20,081 nucleotides of DNA from Burkholderiales bacterium (GTDB taxonomy: Bacteria; Pseudomonadota; Gammaproteobacteria; Burkholderiales; Burkholderiaceae_F). Location of the stretch: assembly GCA_021298875.1 (NCBI GenBank), contig JAJTHJ010000172.1:1-20081 (forward strand), written 5' to 3'. Made by a program: the position numbers and the translations under genes. Below are positions 1-7,230 of this stretch, one piece after another; position 1 is the first letter of the stretch, and each line of letters opens with the position of its first letter. The notes under the pieces were generated by a model. That model was not told the origin of the DNA. It did not search any database and was given only the letters and a program-made list of their open reading frames with translations.

Positions 1-2
1 AG

Positions 3-3000
3 GACGCCCGCGCGCATCTGCGCGTCTGGGTGTACGACGACAAGCCGGCCGCCCGGCCCGACGCGCTGCCGGAGCTCAAAGGGGGCACGCTGCCGCTGGC
101 GCTGAAGTCCGACGACCGTGCCGAGGACTGGGCGCCGATCGTGCGCAAGGCCGCCGATGCGCTGCGCCGCGGCGCCGTCACCACCGATCCCAATGAGGCC
201 AAGAGCGACGCCGCGCCGACTGATGCGCAGGGCACGCCGGGCGTGCTGCCGCCGTATCCGTCGCACATCCATCCGCGCGACATGAATCCGGACCGCAGCA
301 CCGCGACCATCGCGACCAACGAGTTCCGGATGGTGGTGGACACGGCCGCCGTGCACGGCAGCAATCTGCTGAACCTCACCACGATCCACATGGGAATGAA
401 CATCGGCTACTCGTGGAAGGTTTATCCGCTGCCCGAGGAGCTGAAGCCGCTGCAGGCTGCCGCCGCGCAGGACGGCCCGGCCAAGCTGCTGGACAAGAGC
501 AACGAGTTCGTCCGCACCAAGAGCAGTCAGCTCGGCGCGCCGAAGCAGACCTTCGATCCCGATTACGACTGGGACCAGTCGGTGAAGATGAGCGCGCTGG
601 GTGTGGGCGAGTATCTGCTGTACAGCAAGGCGACGATTGCCTACCCGTCGGACTGGAACCTGCGGCGCCAGCCCAGTGTGGCCGGCCTGCCGTTCATGGT
701 GCTGACGGCCGAGACGCTGGCCGCGCAGTCGGCCAACGCCGACAGCGATGCGCTGGCCAAGCTCAAGGCGCAGCTCGCCGCCGAAACGGACGAAAAGAAA
801 AAGCAGTCGCTCCAGGCGCAGATCGACGATCTGGAAACGCGCGAAAGCGGCGATCTGCTGACGCTCACCCGCAAGGACAAGGCCGAAACCCAGAAGCTCG
901 TCAAGAAGGCCGGGGAGCTGAAGAAGTTCATCGTCGACGATCGCCAGCGCAAGCTCAAGTTTTCCGGCAGCCAGGACTACGACCCCTTCATGTTCCGGCT
1001 GAAGGCCTTCGACAAGGACCTGTACACGCTCTACCTGCTGGTGCGGCAGGTCTACGACTTTCGCTACGACGACCTGACCGCGATCGACGAATACAGCAAG
1101 CTCATCCAGCAGCAGTACGACGACTTGCAGAAACTGGAAAAGCGCACCGTGCGGTTGACCGACAACCCGCAGTTGCGCACCGATCTGCCCGAGTACCGCT
1201 CGGTGGCGGGCCTGGTCAAGGAGGACGACGGCAATCTGGTGCCGCTGATCCTGGTGGTCGGCCACCACAAGGACAGCGACCTGGCCCGCAATAAGCACAA
1301 GATGCTGTTGGTGGACGTGACCTTCGACGCGCCGACGAAGGGCGACATGACCTACGCCGGCGACGAGCGCTCGACCGAGGAAGAAGCGGTCAAAAGCGTC
1401 TTCACCGAGTTCGGCGAGGACAACAAGTACGGCGACGGCAAGGTGGTCTACCGGGTGCCGAAGAAGGGCTACAAGGGCCAGGTCGATTCGACCAAGACCT
1501 TCACCGAGTACCTGGGCTACGCGCTGGCGGTGCTCGGCATCGTGCTGCTGGTGGCGGGCGCGATCCTCTCGGCCGGCGCGCTCGCGCCGGGCTCGGCCGC
1601 AGCGGTGGGTGCCATCGTCACCGCGCTCGGCATCTCGGCCGGGGTGGCCGGTGCGGTGCTGGCGGCCCGCAACATTTCCAAGCGGCGCGAGAAAGGCACC
1701 TTCGAGCTGGATGCCGAGTTCGCACTCGACGTGATCGCGATCATCGGAGCGGCGGTGCAGGTGGCGGGCACGGTGGGCAAGATCGCCACCTTGAGCCGCG
1801 GCATTGGCGCCGCTCAGAGGCTGCTGCAGGTGCAGCGGCTGGAAAAGCTGCTGGTGGTCTACGGCGCGGTGGAACTGGGCGGCAATGCGGTCCTGGTGGG
1901 CCTGAAGGTCCACGGGGACGTGGCCGCGGTCAAGGCGCTGCACCTGCCGCCCGAGCAGGAAGCCGAGATGATGCAGCAGATCGCGATGGAGGCCGTGCAG
2001 CAGGGCGCGATGCTGGCGTTTGCCGGTTTCAGTCACGTGAAGGACGTGGCCGAGCACGTGCAGATGCGGGTGGAGAAGAGCCGCTACAAGTCGTTCATGG
2101 AGCGCGGCTGGGTCGACGAGCACGGCAAGCCCACCGAGTTGGCGCCGCCCGCGCTGCGCGAGCACGCCAACGCACCCGGCAAGCCGCCGGGCAAGGCCGC
2201 GCAGGGCGAGCAGGCCTGGAAGGAAACCGTGGTGCTGGGTCTGGCCGCCAAGCCCACCGAAGACCAGCAGCACAAGCTCACCGTCACCGAAAACGGCCGC
2301 ATCATCCGCTGCTCGGAGTTCTGCACGGATCTGCGCCTCAAATACGGCAAGATGCTGGGCGAGGATCCGTCGTTGAACAGCGAGATGACGGCGCTAGAGA
2401 CCCGCGCCAAGGAAGCTGCCGCCGCCGGCGACAAGGGCGCGGCCGAAAAGGTCGCGGCCGACGCGGCCGTGTTCGAAGGCAAGCTCAAGCAGGCCGACGA
2501 TCTGCGCACGCACCTGTTCGGCATGACCGACGAGGAGATCGACGCCGCGCTGGATTCGATCGAGTCCGGCAAGGTGACCGGCGGCGAAAAATCCGGCCAC
2601 AAGATCGACGACGTGCGCATTCCCAAGCGGCAGCGCCGGCAGATCGACGTCACCGACCTGATGACCGAGGCCGAGCAGAAGGCGCTTGGCAAGGGCGGCT
2701 TCAAGGCGGCATTGCAGCGGATCGGCAAGGTGATGGGCAGGAAGATCTCGGATATCGATGTGCTGAAAAAGCACTGGGACGCAGCCCGCGCCGAACAGCT
2801 CAAGGGCAAACAGCCGACCGACTACAGCCGCGATGAAGTGCTCGCGATGTACGCGAAAGCGCGCAGCAAGTTCTGGGAGAACGTGCGCAAGGACCCCGCC
2901 GCAGTCGAGTTCCTGAAAAACCACGGCTTCGAGTTCGAGGGCGACTCCGGTGCCGCGCTGGCCATCCTGGGGCCGCAGGGCCAGGCCGGCACCGAGCGCG

Positions 3001-3176
3001 GCCACATCACCAGCCAAGAGCGGCGGATCAGCCTCGACCACATCGACGAGAAAGCCCAGGGTGAGAACTGGAAGCGTGCGCTGGACGCCGACAACCTCGA
3101 GCTGATGTTTCAGAACGCCAACTCGTGGAAGGAGATCGTGCAGGTGAAGTTCGACATGCGCAACACCGCGCAGTAA
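3..3176 (+). CDS. Large polymorphic toxin-like / injected effector-like protein with HNH-like C-terminus (5' partial)
   Basis: The frame is open to the left edge, so the true start lies outside; the first in-frame start codon is GTG at 30, and residue numbers here count from it (1048 aa). Visible parts in order: an N-terminal region without a recognised domain; a charged coiled coil at about 230-305; a hydrophobic, Gly/Ala-rich stretch at about 493-547 and another at 565-588, able to form membrane helices; a linker at about 750-773 with the pattern TVTENGRIIRCSEFC, a kind of sequence I associate with polymorphic toxins; an Ala/Lys-rich helical part; and a C-terminus with DH (1003-1004), N1022, N1029/N1031 and K1034, resembling HNH/EndoVII-type toxin nucleases. 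Inference: a secreted or injected toxin whose last ~60-150 residues carry the activity. No immunity-like gene follows; the next gene is a SWIB protein. Delivery route (eCIS, T6SS or other) cannot be told, and the nuclease assignment is tentative. Confidence 0.7.
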   Translation, partial: DARAHLRVWVYDDKPAARPDALPELKGGTLPLALKSDDRAEDWAPIVRKAADALRRGAVTTDPNEAKSDAAPTDAQGTPGVLPPYPSHIHPRDMNPDRSTATIATNEFRMVVDTAAVHGSNLLNLTTIHMGMNIGYSWKVYPLPEELKPLQAAAAQDGPAKLLDKSNEFVRTKSSQLGAPKQTFDPDYDWDQSVKMSALGVGEYLLYSKATIAYPSDWNLRRQPSVAGLPFMVLTAETLAAQSANADSDALAKLKAQLAAETDEKKKQSLQAQIDDLETRESGDLLTLTRKDKAETQKLVKKAGELKKFIVDDRQRKLKFSGSQDYDPFMFRLKAFDKDLYTLYLLVRQVYDFRYDDLTAIDEYSKLIQQQYDDLQKLEKRTVRLTDNPQLRTDLPEYRSVAGLVKEDDGNLVPLILVVGHHKDSDLARNKHKMLLVDVTFDAPTKGDMTYAGDERSTEEEAVKSVFTEFGEDNKYGDGKVVYRVPKKGYKGQVDSTKTFTEYLGYALAVLGIVLLVAGAILSAGALAPGSAAAVGAIVTALGISAGVAGAVLAARNISKRREKGTFELDAEFALDVIAIIGAAVQVAGTVGKIATLSRGIGAAQRLLQVQRLEKLLVVYGAVELGGNAVLVGLKVHGDVAAVKALHLPPEQEAEMMQQIAMEAVQQGAMLAFAGFSHVKDVAEHVQMRVEKSRYKSFMERGWVDEHGKPTELAPPALREHANAPGKPPGKAAQGEQAWKETVVLGLAAKPTEDQQHKLTVTENGRIIRCSEFCTDLRLKYGKMLGEDPSLNSEMTALETRAKEAAAAGDKGAAEKVAADAAVFEGKLKQADDLRTHLFGMTDEEIDAALDSIESGKVTGGEKSGHKIDDVRIPKRQRRQIDVTDLMTEAEQKALGKGGFKAALQRIGKVMGRKISDIDVLKKHWDAARAEQLKGKQPTDYSRDEVLAMYAKARSKFWENVRKDPAAVEFLKNHGFEFEGDSGAALAILGPQGQAGTERGHITSQERRISLDHIDEKAQGENWKRALDADNLELMFQNANSWKEIVQVKFDMRNTAQ

Positions 3177-3323
3177 ACCGCGCCCCCATAGGTTGAGTCC
3201 TCAGCCGTTGCGGGCCGATATCTTGTGGCCTATTGGGGTATGCCGTTTGCTGCCGAGACGCCCCAGTCCGGTGTTTTCCCTCAAAAAAGCGCGCCGCAGG
3301 ACGGCAACGCCGGCGCATTTTCC

Positions 3324-3389
3324 CTCTGAAAACGCTTGCGCCCGCCTCTGAAACGCTTACTATCTGCGCCACGCAACGAGAGCGTTTTC
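3324..3389 (+). promoter_or_regulatory. Possible operator: direct and inverted GAAAACGCTT motif around the SWIB promoter
   Basis: CTCTGAAAACGCTT (3324-3337) is repeated as CTCTGAAACGCTT (3346-3358), with the starts 22 bases apart, about two helical turns. A perfect 9-base inverted partner AGCGTTTTC lies at 3381-3389. The elements overlap the candidate -35 and -10 and the likely transcription start, which is where a repressor or nucleoid protein could act. The repeats are seen directly; the regulatory role is inferred. Confidence 0.45.
3336..3363 (+). promoter_or_regulatory. Candidate sigma70-type promoter of the SWIB gene
   Basis: A -35-like TTGCGC (3336-3341) and a -10-like TACTAT (3358-3363) are separated by 16 bases. 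Transcription would begin near 3370 and leave a leader of about 80 bases before the ATG at 3452. Four of six bases match the consensus in each box. Confidence 0.45.
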
Positions 3390-3451
3390 CCTCTGACAAT
3401 CGCCGAAAGCGCTGTCGCTGTGGACCTCAACCCTAAGTCAGGAGAGACTGG

Positions 3452-3817
3452 ATGGCTACCAAGAAAGCTGCAAAGAAAGTCGTGAAGAAAGCCCCGGCCA
3501 AGAAGGCCGCCCCGAAGAAGGCCGCGGCCAAGAAAGCCGCGCCGAAGAAAGCCGCCAAGAAGGTCGCGCGCAAGCCGAACGCGGCGTTCATGAAGCCGCT
3601 GACCCCGCAAGGCCCGCTGGTCGCCATCATCGGCGCGATGCCGATGCCGCGCACCGAAGTCACCAGCAAGATCTGGGCGTACATCAAGAAGAACAAACTG
3701 CAAGACGCCGTGAACAAGCGGATGATCAACGCCGACGACAAGCTCAAGCAGTTGTTCGGCAAGGCCAAGGCCGACATGTTCGAGCTGACCAAGTACGTCA
3801 GCAAGCACCTGAAGTAG
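3452..3817 (+). CDS. SWIB/MDM2-domain protein with histone H1-like N-terminal tail
   Basis: This 121-aa protein starts at an ATG preceded by the Shine-Dalgarno GGAGAG (3441-3446). Residues 1-42 are almost only Lys, Ala, Pro and Val, in KKAAPKKAAA-type repeats like the tails of bacterial H1-like proteins, and should bind DNA without sequence specificity. Residues about 47-121 match a SWIB domain: the stretch KPLTPQGPLVAIIG, then a helix with EVTSKIWAYIKKNKLQD, the typical TxxxWxYIKxNxLQD pattern, and a C-terminal FELTKYVSKHLK. SWIB domains are best known from eukaryotic chromatin remodelling, and occur in Chlamydia and many proteobacteria, where their role is little studied. A nucleoid-associated function is inferred. 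The gene is monocistronic, between its own promoter region and a strong terminator. Confidence 0.93.
   Translation: MATKKAAKKVVKKAPAKKAAPKKAAAKKAAPKKAAKKVARKPNAAFMKPLTPQGPLVAIIGAMPMPRTEVTSKIWAYIKKNKLQDAVNKRMINADDKLKQLFGKAKADMFELTKYVSKHLK
3500..3559 (+). repeat. Two tandem 30-base units encoding the Lys/Ala tail
   Basis: Units 3500-3529 and 3530-3559 encode KKAAPKKAAA and KKAAPKKAAK. They differ mainly at third codon positions, so the tail probably grew by unit duplication and can be expected to vary in length between strains. Confidence 0.6.
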
Positions 3818-3845
3818 GCGGACGCGCCGTCTCGGCGCCGATCGC

Positions 3846-3882
3846 AAAAAGGCCCGCCGGCCCGCGCCGCGCGGGCCTTTTT
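3846..3882. terminator. Bidirectional intrinsic terminator
   Basis: A perfect 12-bp stem pairs AAAAAGGCCCGC (3846-3857) with GCGGGCCTTTTT (3871-3882) around a 13-base loop. The T-run follows the GC stem on the plus strand, and the A-run gives a T-run on the minus strand. It therefore serves both the SWIB gene (ends 3817) and the convergent ClsB-like gene (ends 3938). Confidence 0.9.
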
Positions 3883-3937
3883 CTTGCGCCTCGCCGCCGC
3901 TTGCCGGATAACGCAGGCGAGTGCGCCGGATTGAAGA

Positions 3938-5167
3938 TCAGTAATCGCGCCCGCGCGCCAGCACCACCGCCGCCCAGCGCAGCACGGCATACGCGAGCGC
4001 GTCGCGTGCGCGCTGCCACCACGGGCGGTGCGCATAGGCGGCGCGGTCGAGCGCGGTGCTGCGGGTGGCGAGCGCGCGCTCCAGCTCGGCGTGCAGTTGC
4101 GCGGCGAAGCCGGCATCGTGGATCGCCACGTTCGCCTCGCGCGCCAGCAGCAGCGAGTACGGGTCGATGTTGCTCGAACCGACCGTTGCCCAACGGCCAT
4201 CGATCACCGCCACCTTGGCGTGCAGGAAGCTCGCCGTGTACTCGTGGATCTCGATGCCGGCGGCGAGCAGGTCGCCGTACAGCGCCTGCTGGCCGTAGTG
4301 CTGGATCGCGTACTCGGCCCGCCCTTGCAGCAGCAGCCGCACGCGCACGCCGCGCGCCGCCGCCTCGCGCAGCACGCGGCGAAAGCGGCGGCCGGGAATG
4401 AAGTAGGCGTTGGCGAGCAGCACCTCCTCGCGCGCGCCGGCAATGGTCGCGACGTACGCCGTCTCGATGCTGCGCCGGTGGCGCAGGTTGTCGCGCAACA
4501 GCAGCGCGACCGGCACGCCGTCGGCAAAGGCGGGCTGCGCGCGCTGCATGCGCAAGCGGGGCGGCGGCCCCGGCGGCTTGCGGCCCTGCGCCAGCGCCAG
4601 CGTCCACAGCAAACGCTGCGCCGCCAGCGCCACCGCCGCCACCACCGGCCCGCGCAGCGCGACGGCGAAGTCGTAGCGCGGCGCGCGGCGGCCGCTGCCG
4701 CTGGTGGGCACCTCGGTGTAGTCGTCGAGGATGTTGATGCCGCCGACGAAGGCGAGCGCATCGTCCACCACCACGATCTTGCGGTGCAGCCGGCGCAGCA
4801 GCTTGCGCTCGAGCCGCCACCAGCGCTCGGGGCGAAAGATGTGCACCGCGATGCCGCGCGGCGGCAGTTCGCGCGCCAGTTGCCGCGCGTGCTCGTCGCC
4901 GCCAAAACCGTCGATGACGAGGGTGACGCGCACACCTCGGCTGGCCGCGGCCTCCAGCGCGTCGAGCACGCGGCGGCCGATGCGGTCGTCGGCAAAGATG
5001 TAGGTCTCCAGCCAGATCGAACGCGCAGCCGCCTCGATGGCCGCCAGCAGCGCGGGAAAGTAGTCGTCGCCGCCGACCAGCAGTTGCACGCGGTTGCCGG
5101 CGTACAGCGCCGGCTGCGCCGCCCGCTGCAGGCGGCGCGTCTCCGGGGATGCGGCGGCGGTCGTCAA
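3938..5167 (-). CDS. clsB: Cardiolipin synthase B-like phospholipase D family protein
   Basis: Transfers a phosphatidyl group to form cardiolipin, or a related phospholipid, at the inner membrane. From the proposed TTG start the protein has 409 aa, close to E. coli ClsB (about 413). It has two PLD domains with full HxKxxxxD motifs: H128-K130-D135 (LHRKIVVVDD) and H316-K318-D323 (LHAKVAVIDG), each followed by the GG(I)N / SSNID segment of the family. No N-terminal membrane helices of the ClsA kind are seen, which points to the ClsB/YbhO branch. The start is chosen because TTG (5167-5165) overlaps the stop TGA (5166-5164) of the upstream EEP gene, implying coupled translation; the open frame runs further upstream, but that part lies inside the EEP gene. 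The pairing with a YbhP-like gene matches the ybhP-ybhO neighbourhood of enterobacteria. Substrate preference cannot be told from sequence. Confidence 0.88.
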   Translation of the reverse strand: MTTAAASPETRRLQRAAQPALYAGNRVQLLVGGDDYFPALLAAIEAAARSIWLETYIFADDRIGRRVLDALEAAASRGVRVTLVIDGFGGDEHARQLARELPPRGIAVHIFRPERWWRLERKLLRRLHRKIVVVDDALAFVGGINILDDYTEVPTSGSGRRAPRYDFAVALRGPVVAAVALAAQRLLWTLALAQGRKPPGPPPRLRMQRAQPAFADGVPVALLLRDNLRHRRSIETAYVATIAGAREEVLLANAYFIPGRRFRRVLREAAARGVRVRLLLQGRAEYAIQHYGQQALYGDLLAAGIEIHEYTASFLHAKVAVIDGRWATVGSSNIDPYSLLLAREANVAIHDAGFAAQLHAELERALATRSTALDRAAYAHRPWWQRARDALAYAVLRWAAVVLARGRDY

Positions 5168-5964
5168 CGCAGCTTCAACTCTGCGATCAGCGGCACGTGA
5201 TCCGAGCGGCGTGCCCAGGCGATTCCTTTCGGCACTTCGGCGCGCAGCACCTCGAAGCCGCGCACGTAGATGCGGTCGAGCGTCAGCCACGGCGCGAAGG
5301 CCGGAAAAGTGCGCGCCGGCCGTGCCCGGCCCGCGCTGTCGCGCCAGGGCAGCACGCGGTCGAGCAGCGTCGGGCGTGGCGCGGCCAGGGCCGCGGCGGC
5401 GTCGACCAGCGCCAGCTCGTCGCCCAGCAGCCGGTCCACCCGCCGCTGCCAGTCGTTGAAATCGCCGGCGACGATCAGCGGTGCCCGCGCCGGGATCTCG
5501 CGCCGCACGAAGTCGATCAGGAACTGCGCCTGCCGCACGCGGCTCCTCTTGATCAGCCCCAGGTGCAGGCAGATCAGATGCACCTCGCGCGCGCCGCTGC
5601 CCAGCCGCGCCACCGCGTGCAGCAGGCCGCGGCTCTCCAGTGCGTGGTCGGAGATGTCGTGGTTGGCGTGGGCGTGGATCGCGTGGCGCGACAGGATGGC
5701 GTTGCCGTGGTGGCCGTGCGGGTACGCGGCGTTCATCCCGTAGGCGTGGTGGTGGTAGCGGTCGGTGGCGAGGAAGGCGAGCTGGTTGGTGCGCGGGAAC
5801 TGCGTGTGCCGCAGCAGGCGGTCGTTGCGGTCCTGCACCTCTTGCAGAAAGACGAGGTCGGCATCGATCGTGTGCAGCGCCCCGCGCACGTCGTGGATGC
5901 GCGGCCGGCCACGGATGCCGGTCACCCCCTTGTGGATGTTGTAGGTGGCGACGCGCAGTTTCAT
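5164..5964 (-). CDS. Endonuclease/exonuclease/phosphatase (EEP) family protein, YbhP-like
   Basis: A 266-aa cytoplasmic protein of the metal-dependent EEP fold (DNase I/sphingomyelinase/inositol phosphatase superfamily). Signature residues are all present: N9 in TYNIHKG, E42 in FLQEVQ, H134 in CLHLGL, D168 and N170 in AGDFND, D230 in LDRIYV, and D255-H256 in RSDHVP. The start is ATG at 5964-5962; no good Shine-Dalgarno precedes it. Its stop overlaps the TTG start of the ClsB-like gene, and enterobacterial ybhP sits next to clsB in the same way, so a role in phospholipid head-group or phosphodiester metabolism is reasonable. The actual substrate (lipid, nucleic acid or sugar phosphate) is not determined by these motifs. 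A candidate promoter lies just upstream. Confidence 0.88.
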   Translation of the reverse strand: MKLRVATYNIHKGVTGIRGRPRIHDVRGALHTIDADLVFLQEVQDRNDRLLRHTQFPRTNQLAFLATDRYHHHAYGMNAAYPHGHHGNAILSRHAIHAHANHDISDHALESRGLLHAVARLGSGAREVHLICLHLGLIKRSRVRQAQFLIDFVRREIPARAPLIVAGDFNDWQRRVDRLLGDELALVDAAAALAAPRPTLLDRVLPWRDSAGRARPARTFPAFAPWLTLDRIYVRGFEVLRAEVPKGIAWARRSDHVPLIAELKLR

Positions 5965-5989
5965 AAGTGATCGGTTGAGTGCCGGGGCA

Positions 5990-6018
5990 ATAGTAGGAAG
6001 TTCCGGGCGCGGTGCAAA
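5990..6018 (-). promoter_or_regulatory. Candidate promoter for the EEP-clsB unit
   Basis: On the minus strand TTTGCA (6018-6013) and TACTAT (5995-5990) are 17 bases apart, each matching four of six sigma70 consensus bases. The expected start near 5983 leaves a leader of only about 20 bases, consistent with the lack of a Shine-Dalgarno there. Confidence 0.35.
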
Positions 6019-6045
6019 ATGCCGCCGTCGATGGAGGTCGCCGAA

Positions 6046-6978
6046 ATGAAGTGGCTTGGACTGGCTATGGCGTGGGTGTTGGCGGGTTGTGCGGCTTCGG
6101 CGCCGCCGGCTCCGGTGGGCGAGACGATCCGCCCGCGCTGCGGCGAACTGCCGATCGTCTTCACCGCAACGGGCGACACCGCGCGGCTTGCCATCGGCGA
6201 GCGCAGCTACACGATGCGGCTGACGCCGGCCGCGTCCGGCGCGCGCTTCGTGGCCAACGAAGACCCGACCACCGTGTTCTGGAACAAGGGCGACGGCGGC
6301 CTGCTCGAATGGCACGGTCAACGGCTGCCCGCCTGCCGCACGGAGGCCGCGCCGTTCCGCGCCGGCGGCAACGAACCCAGTTGGTCGCTGCGCTTCGAGG
6401 ACGGGCGCATGCGCTTCGACACACTGGATGAGAGCTGGCGCTTCGACCTGCCGCTGCCCACGCCCGCCGTGCTGCCGGGCGAGCGCCGCTACACCGTCAC
6501 CGCCGGCCGGCAGACCGCGACGGTCGAAGTCGCCGACCGCCTCTGCCGCGACAACATGAGCGGCATGCCGCATCCGCAGAGCGTGACGGTGACGATCGGC
6601 GAGCGCCGCTACGCCGGCTGCGGTGGCGCGCCGGCCGACCTGCTGCGTGGCCGCGACTGGCGCATCGTGCGAGTGGATGGCCGCGACCTGGCGGCCGATG
6701 CAGGCGCCACGCTCGCGTTCGGTGCCGATGGCCGCGCCGGCGGCGAGACGGGCTGCAACCGCTTCTTTGCCACCTGGCGCCTGACCGGCGAGTCGCTCGC
6801 GTTCGTCGGCCTGGGCAGCACGCGCAAGGCCTGCGCCGCGCCGCTGATGGAACAAGAGCAGCGCCTGCTCGCCGCGCTCGACCGCGTGCGCGCGTTCGAC
6901 TTCGGCCCGGACGGCAGCCTCAGGCTGCTTGACGGCAAGGGCGTGGCGGTCGAGGCGCAGGCGCCGGGCGCGCAGTAG
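6046..6978 (+). CDS. Three-domain envelope lipoprotein: MliC-like, COG3650-like and META (HslJ-like)
   Basis: A 310-aa predicted lipoprotein. The ATG at 6046 is preceded by GGAGG (6033-6037) and opens directly onto a lipoprotein signal MKWLGLAMAWVLAGC (lipid Cys15); an in-frame ATG at 6019 would only add nine residues before the signal. Residues about 30-100 resemble MliC/PliC C-type lysozyme inhibitors (SGARFVANEDPTTVFWNKG, closing Cys). Residues about 104-198 resemble COG3650 (FRAGGNEPSWSLRF, then CRDNMSGMPHP and GCGG). Residues about 199-300 form a META domain (WRIVRVDG, TGCNRFFATWRL, TRKACAAPLMEQE). The HslJ/META fold is linked to heat and novobiocin tolerance in E. coli, and MliC to lysozyme defence, so an envelope-stress or host-defence role is inferred. 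It precedes a small membrane protein gene by 18 bases, likely the same transcript. Confidence 0.85.
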   Translation: MKWLGLAMAWVLAGCAASAPPAPVGETIRPRCGELPIVFTATGDTARLAIGERSYTMRLTPAASGARFVANEDPTTVFWNKGDGGLLEWHGQRLPACRTEAAPFRAGGNEPSWSLRFEDGRMRFDTLDESWRFDLPLPTPAVLPGERRYTVTAGRQTATVEVADRLCRDNMSGMPHPQSVTVTIGERRYAGCGGAPADLLRGRDWRIVRVDGRDLAADAGATLAFGADGRAGGETGCNRFFATWRLTGESLAFVGLGSTRKACAAPLMEQEQRLLAALDRVRAFDFGPDGSLRLLDGKGVAVEAQAPGAQ

Positions 6979-6996
6979 GTTTGCGCTGGAGCGTCG

Positions 6997-7230
6997 ATGA
7001 CCGCGCCGGTGTCCGACCTCAAGCGACGCGCGCGGATTGCTCTCGGCATCGCCGTCGTTGCGCTCGTGTTCCTCGGCGAGAGCGTCGTCGCGCACCGGGT
7101 CGCGCCGCATCCAGCCTCGCCCTGGGTGTGGATGGCGCTGGGCGCGGCGGGCAGCGGCGCGCTGGCCTATGCGCTCGGGTGCGCACTGCGGCTGCGGCGC
7201 GCGGGTCAGGGTGGGGCGGGTTCGAAGTAA
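6997..7230 (+). CDS. Small two-helix membrane protein of unknown function
   Basis: A 77-aa product with a good Shine-Dalgarno (GGAG, 6988-6991) five bases before its ATG. It has two hydrophobic segments, about residues 14-33 and 43-65, with a basic N-terminus (KRRAR) and basic C-terminus (RLRRAGQ), suggesting both ends lie in the cytoplasm. It begins 18 bases after the META lipoprotein gene and probably shares its mRNA. Its last 25 bases overlap tail to tail with the minus-strand lipoprotein gene ending at 7206. No family is recognised; the reading frame is supported mainly by start context and the clean membrane topology. Confidence 0.6.
   Translation: MTAPVSDLKRRARIALGIAVVALVFLGESVVAHRVAPHPASPWVWMALGAAGSGALAYALGCALRLRRAGQGGAGSK

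Larger units (their letters stand above)
3274..3393 (+). repeat. Three copies of TTTTCCCTC in the SWIB upstream region
   Basis: The 275-base gap between the toxin-like gene and the SWIB gene (3177-3451) holds no convincing ORF. TTTTCCCTC occurs at 3274-3282, 3318-3326 and 3385-3393; the last two continue as TTTTCCCTCTGA. T-runs are rare in this GC-rich window, so three copies in 120 bases are unlikely to be chance. They may be protein-binding sites; the role is unknown. Confidence 0.55.

Noticed and set aside
3233..3436. A 67-codon open frame in the gap before the SWIB gene as a missing immunity gene
   Set aside because: Arg/Cys-rich, no ribosome site seen, and it runs through the promoter and repeat elements.
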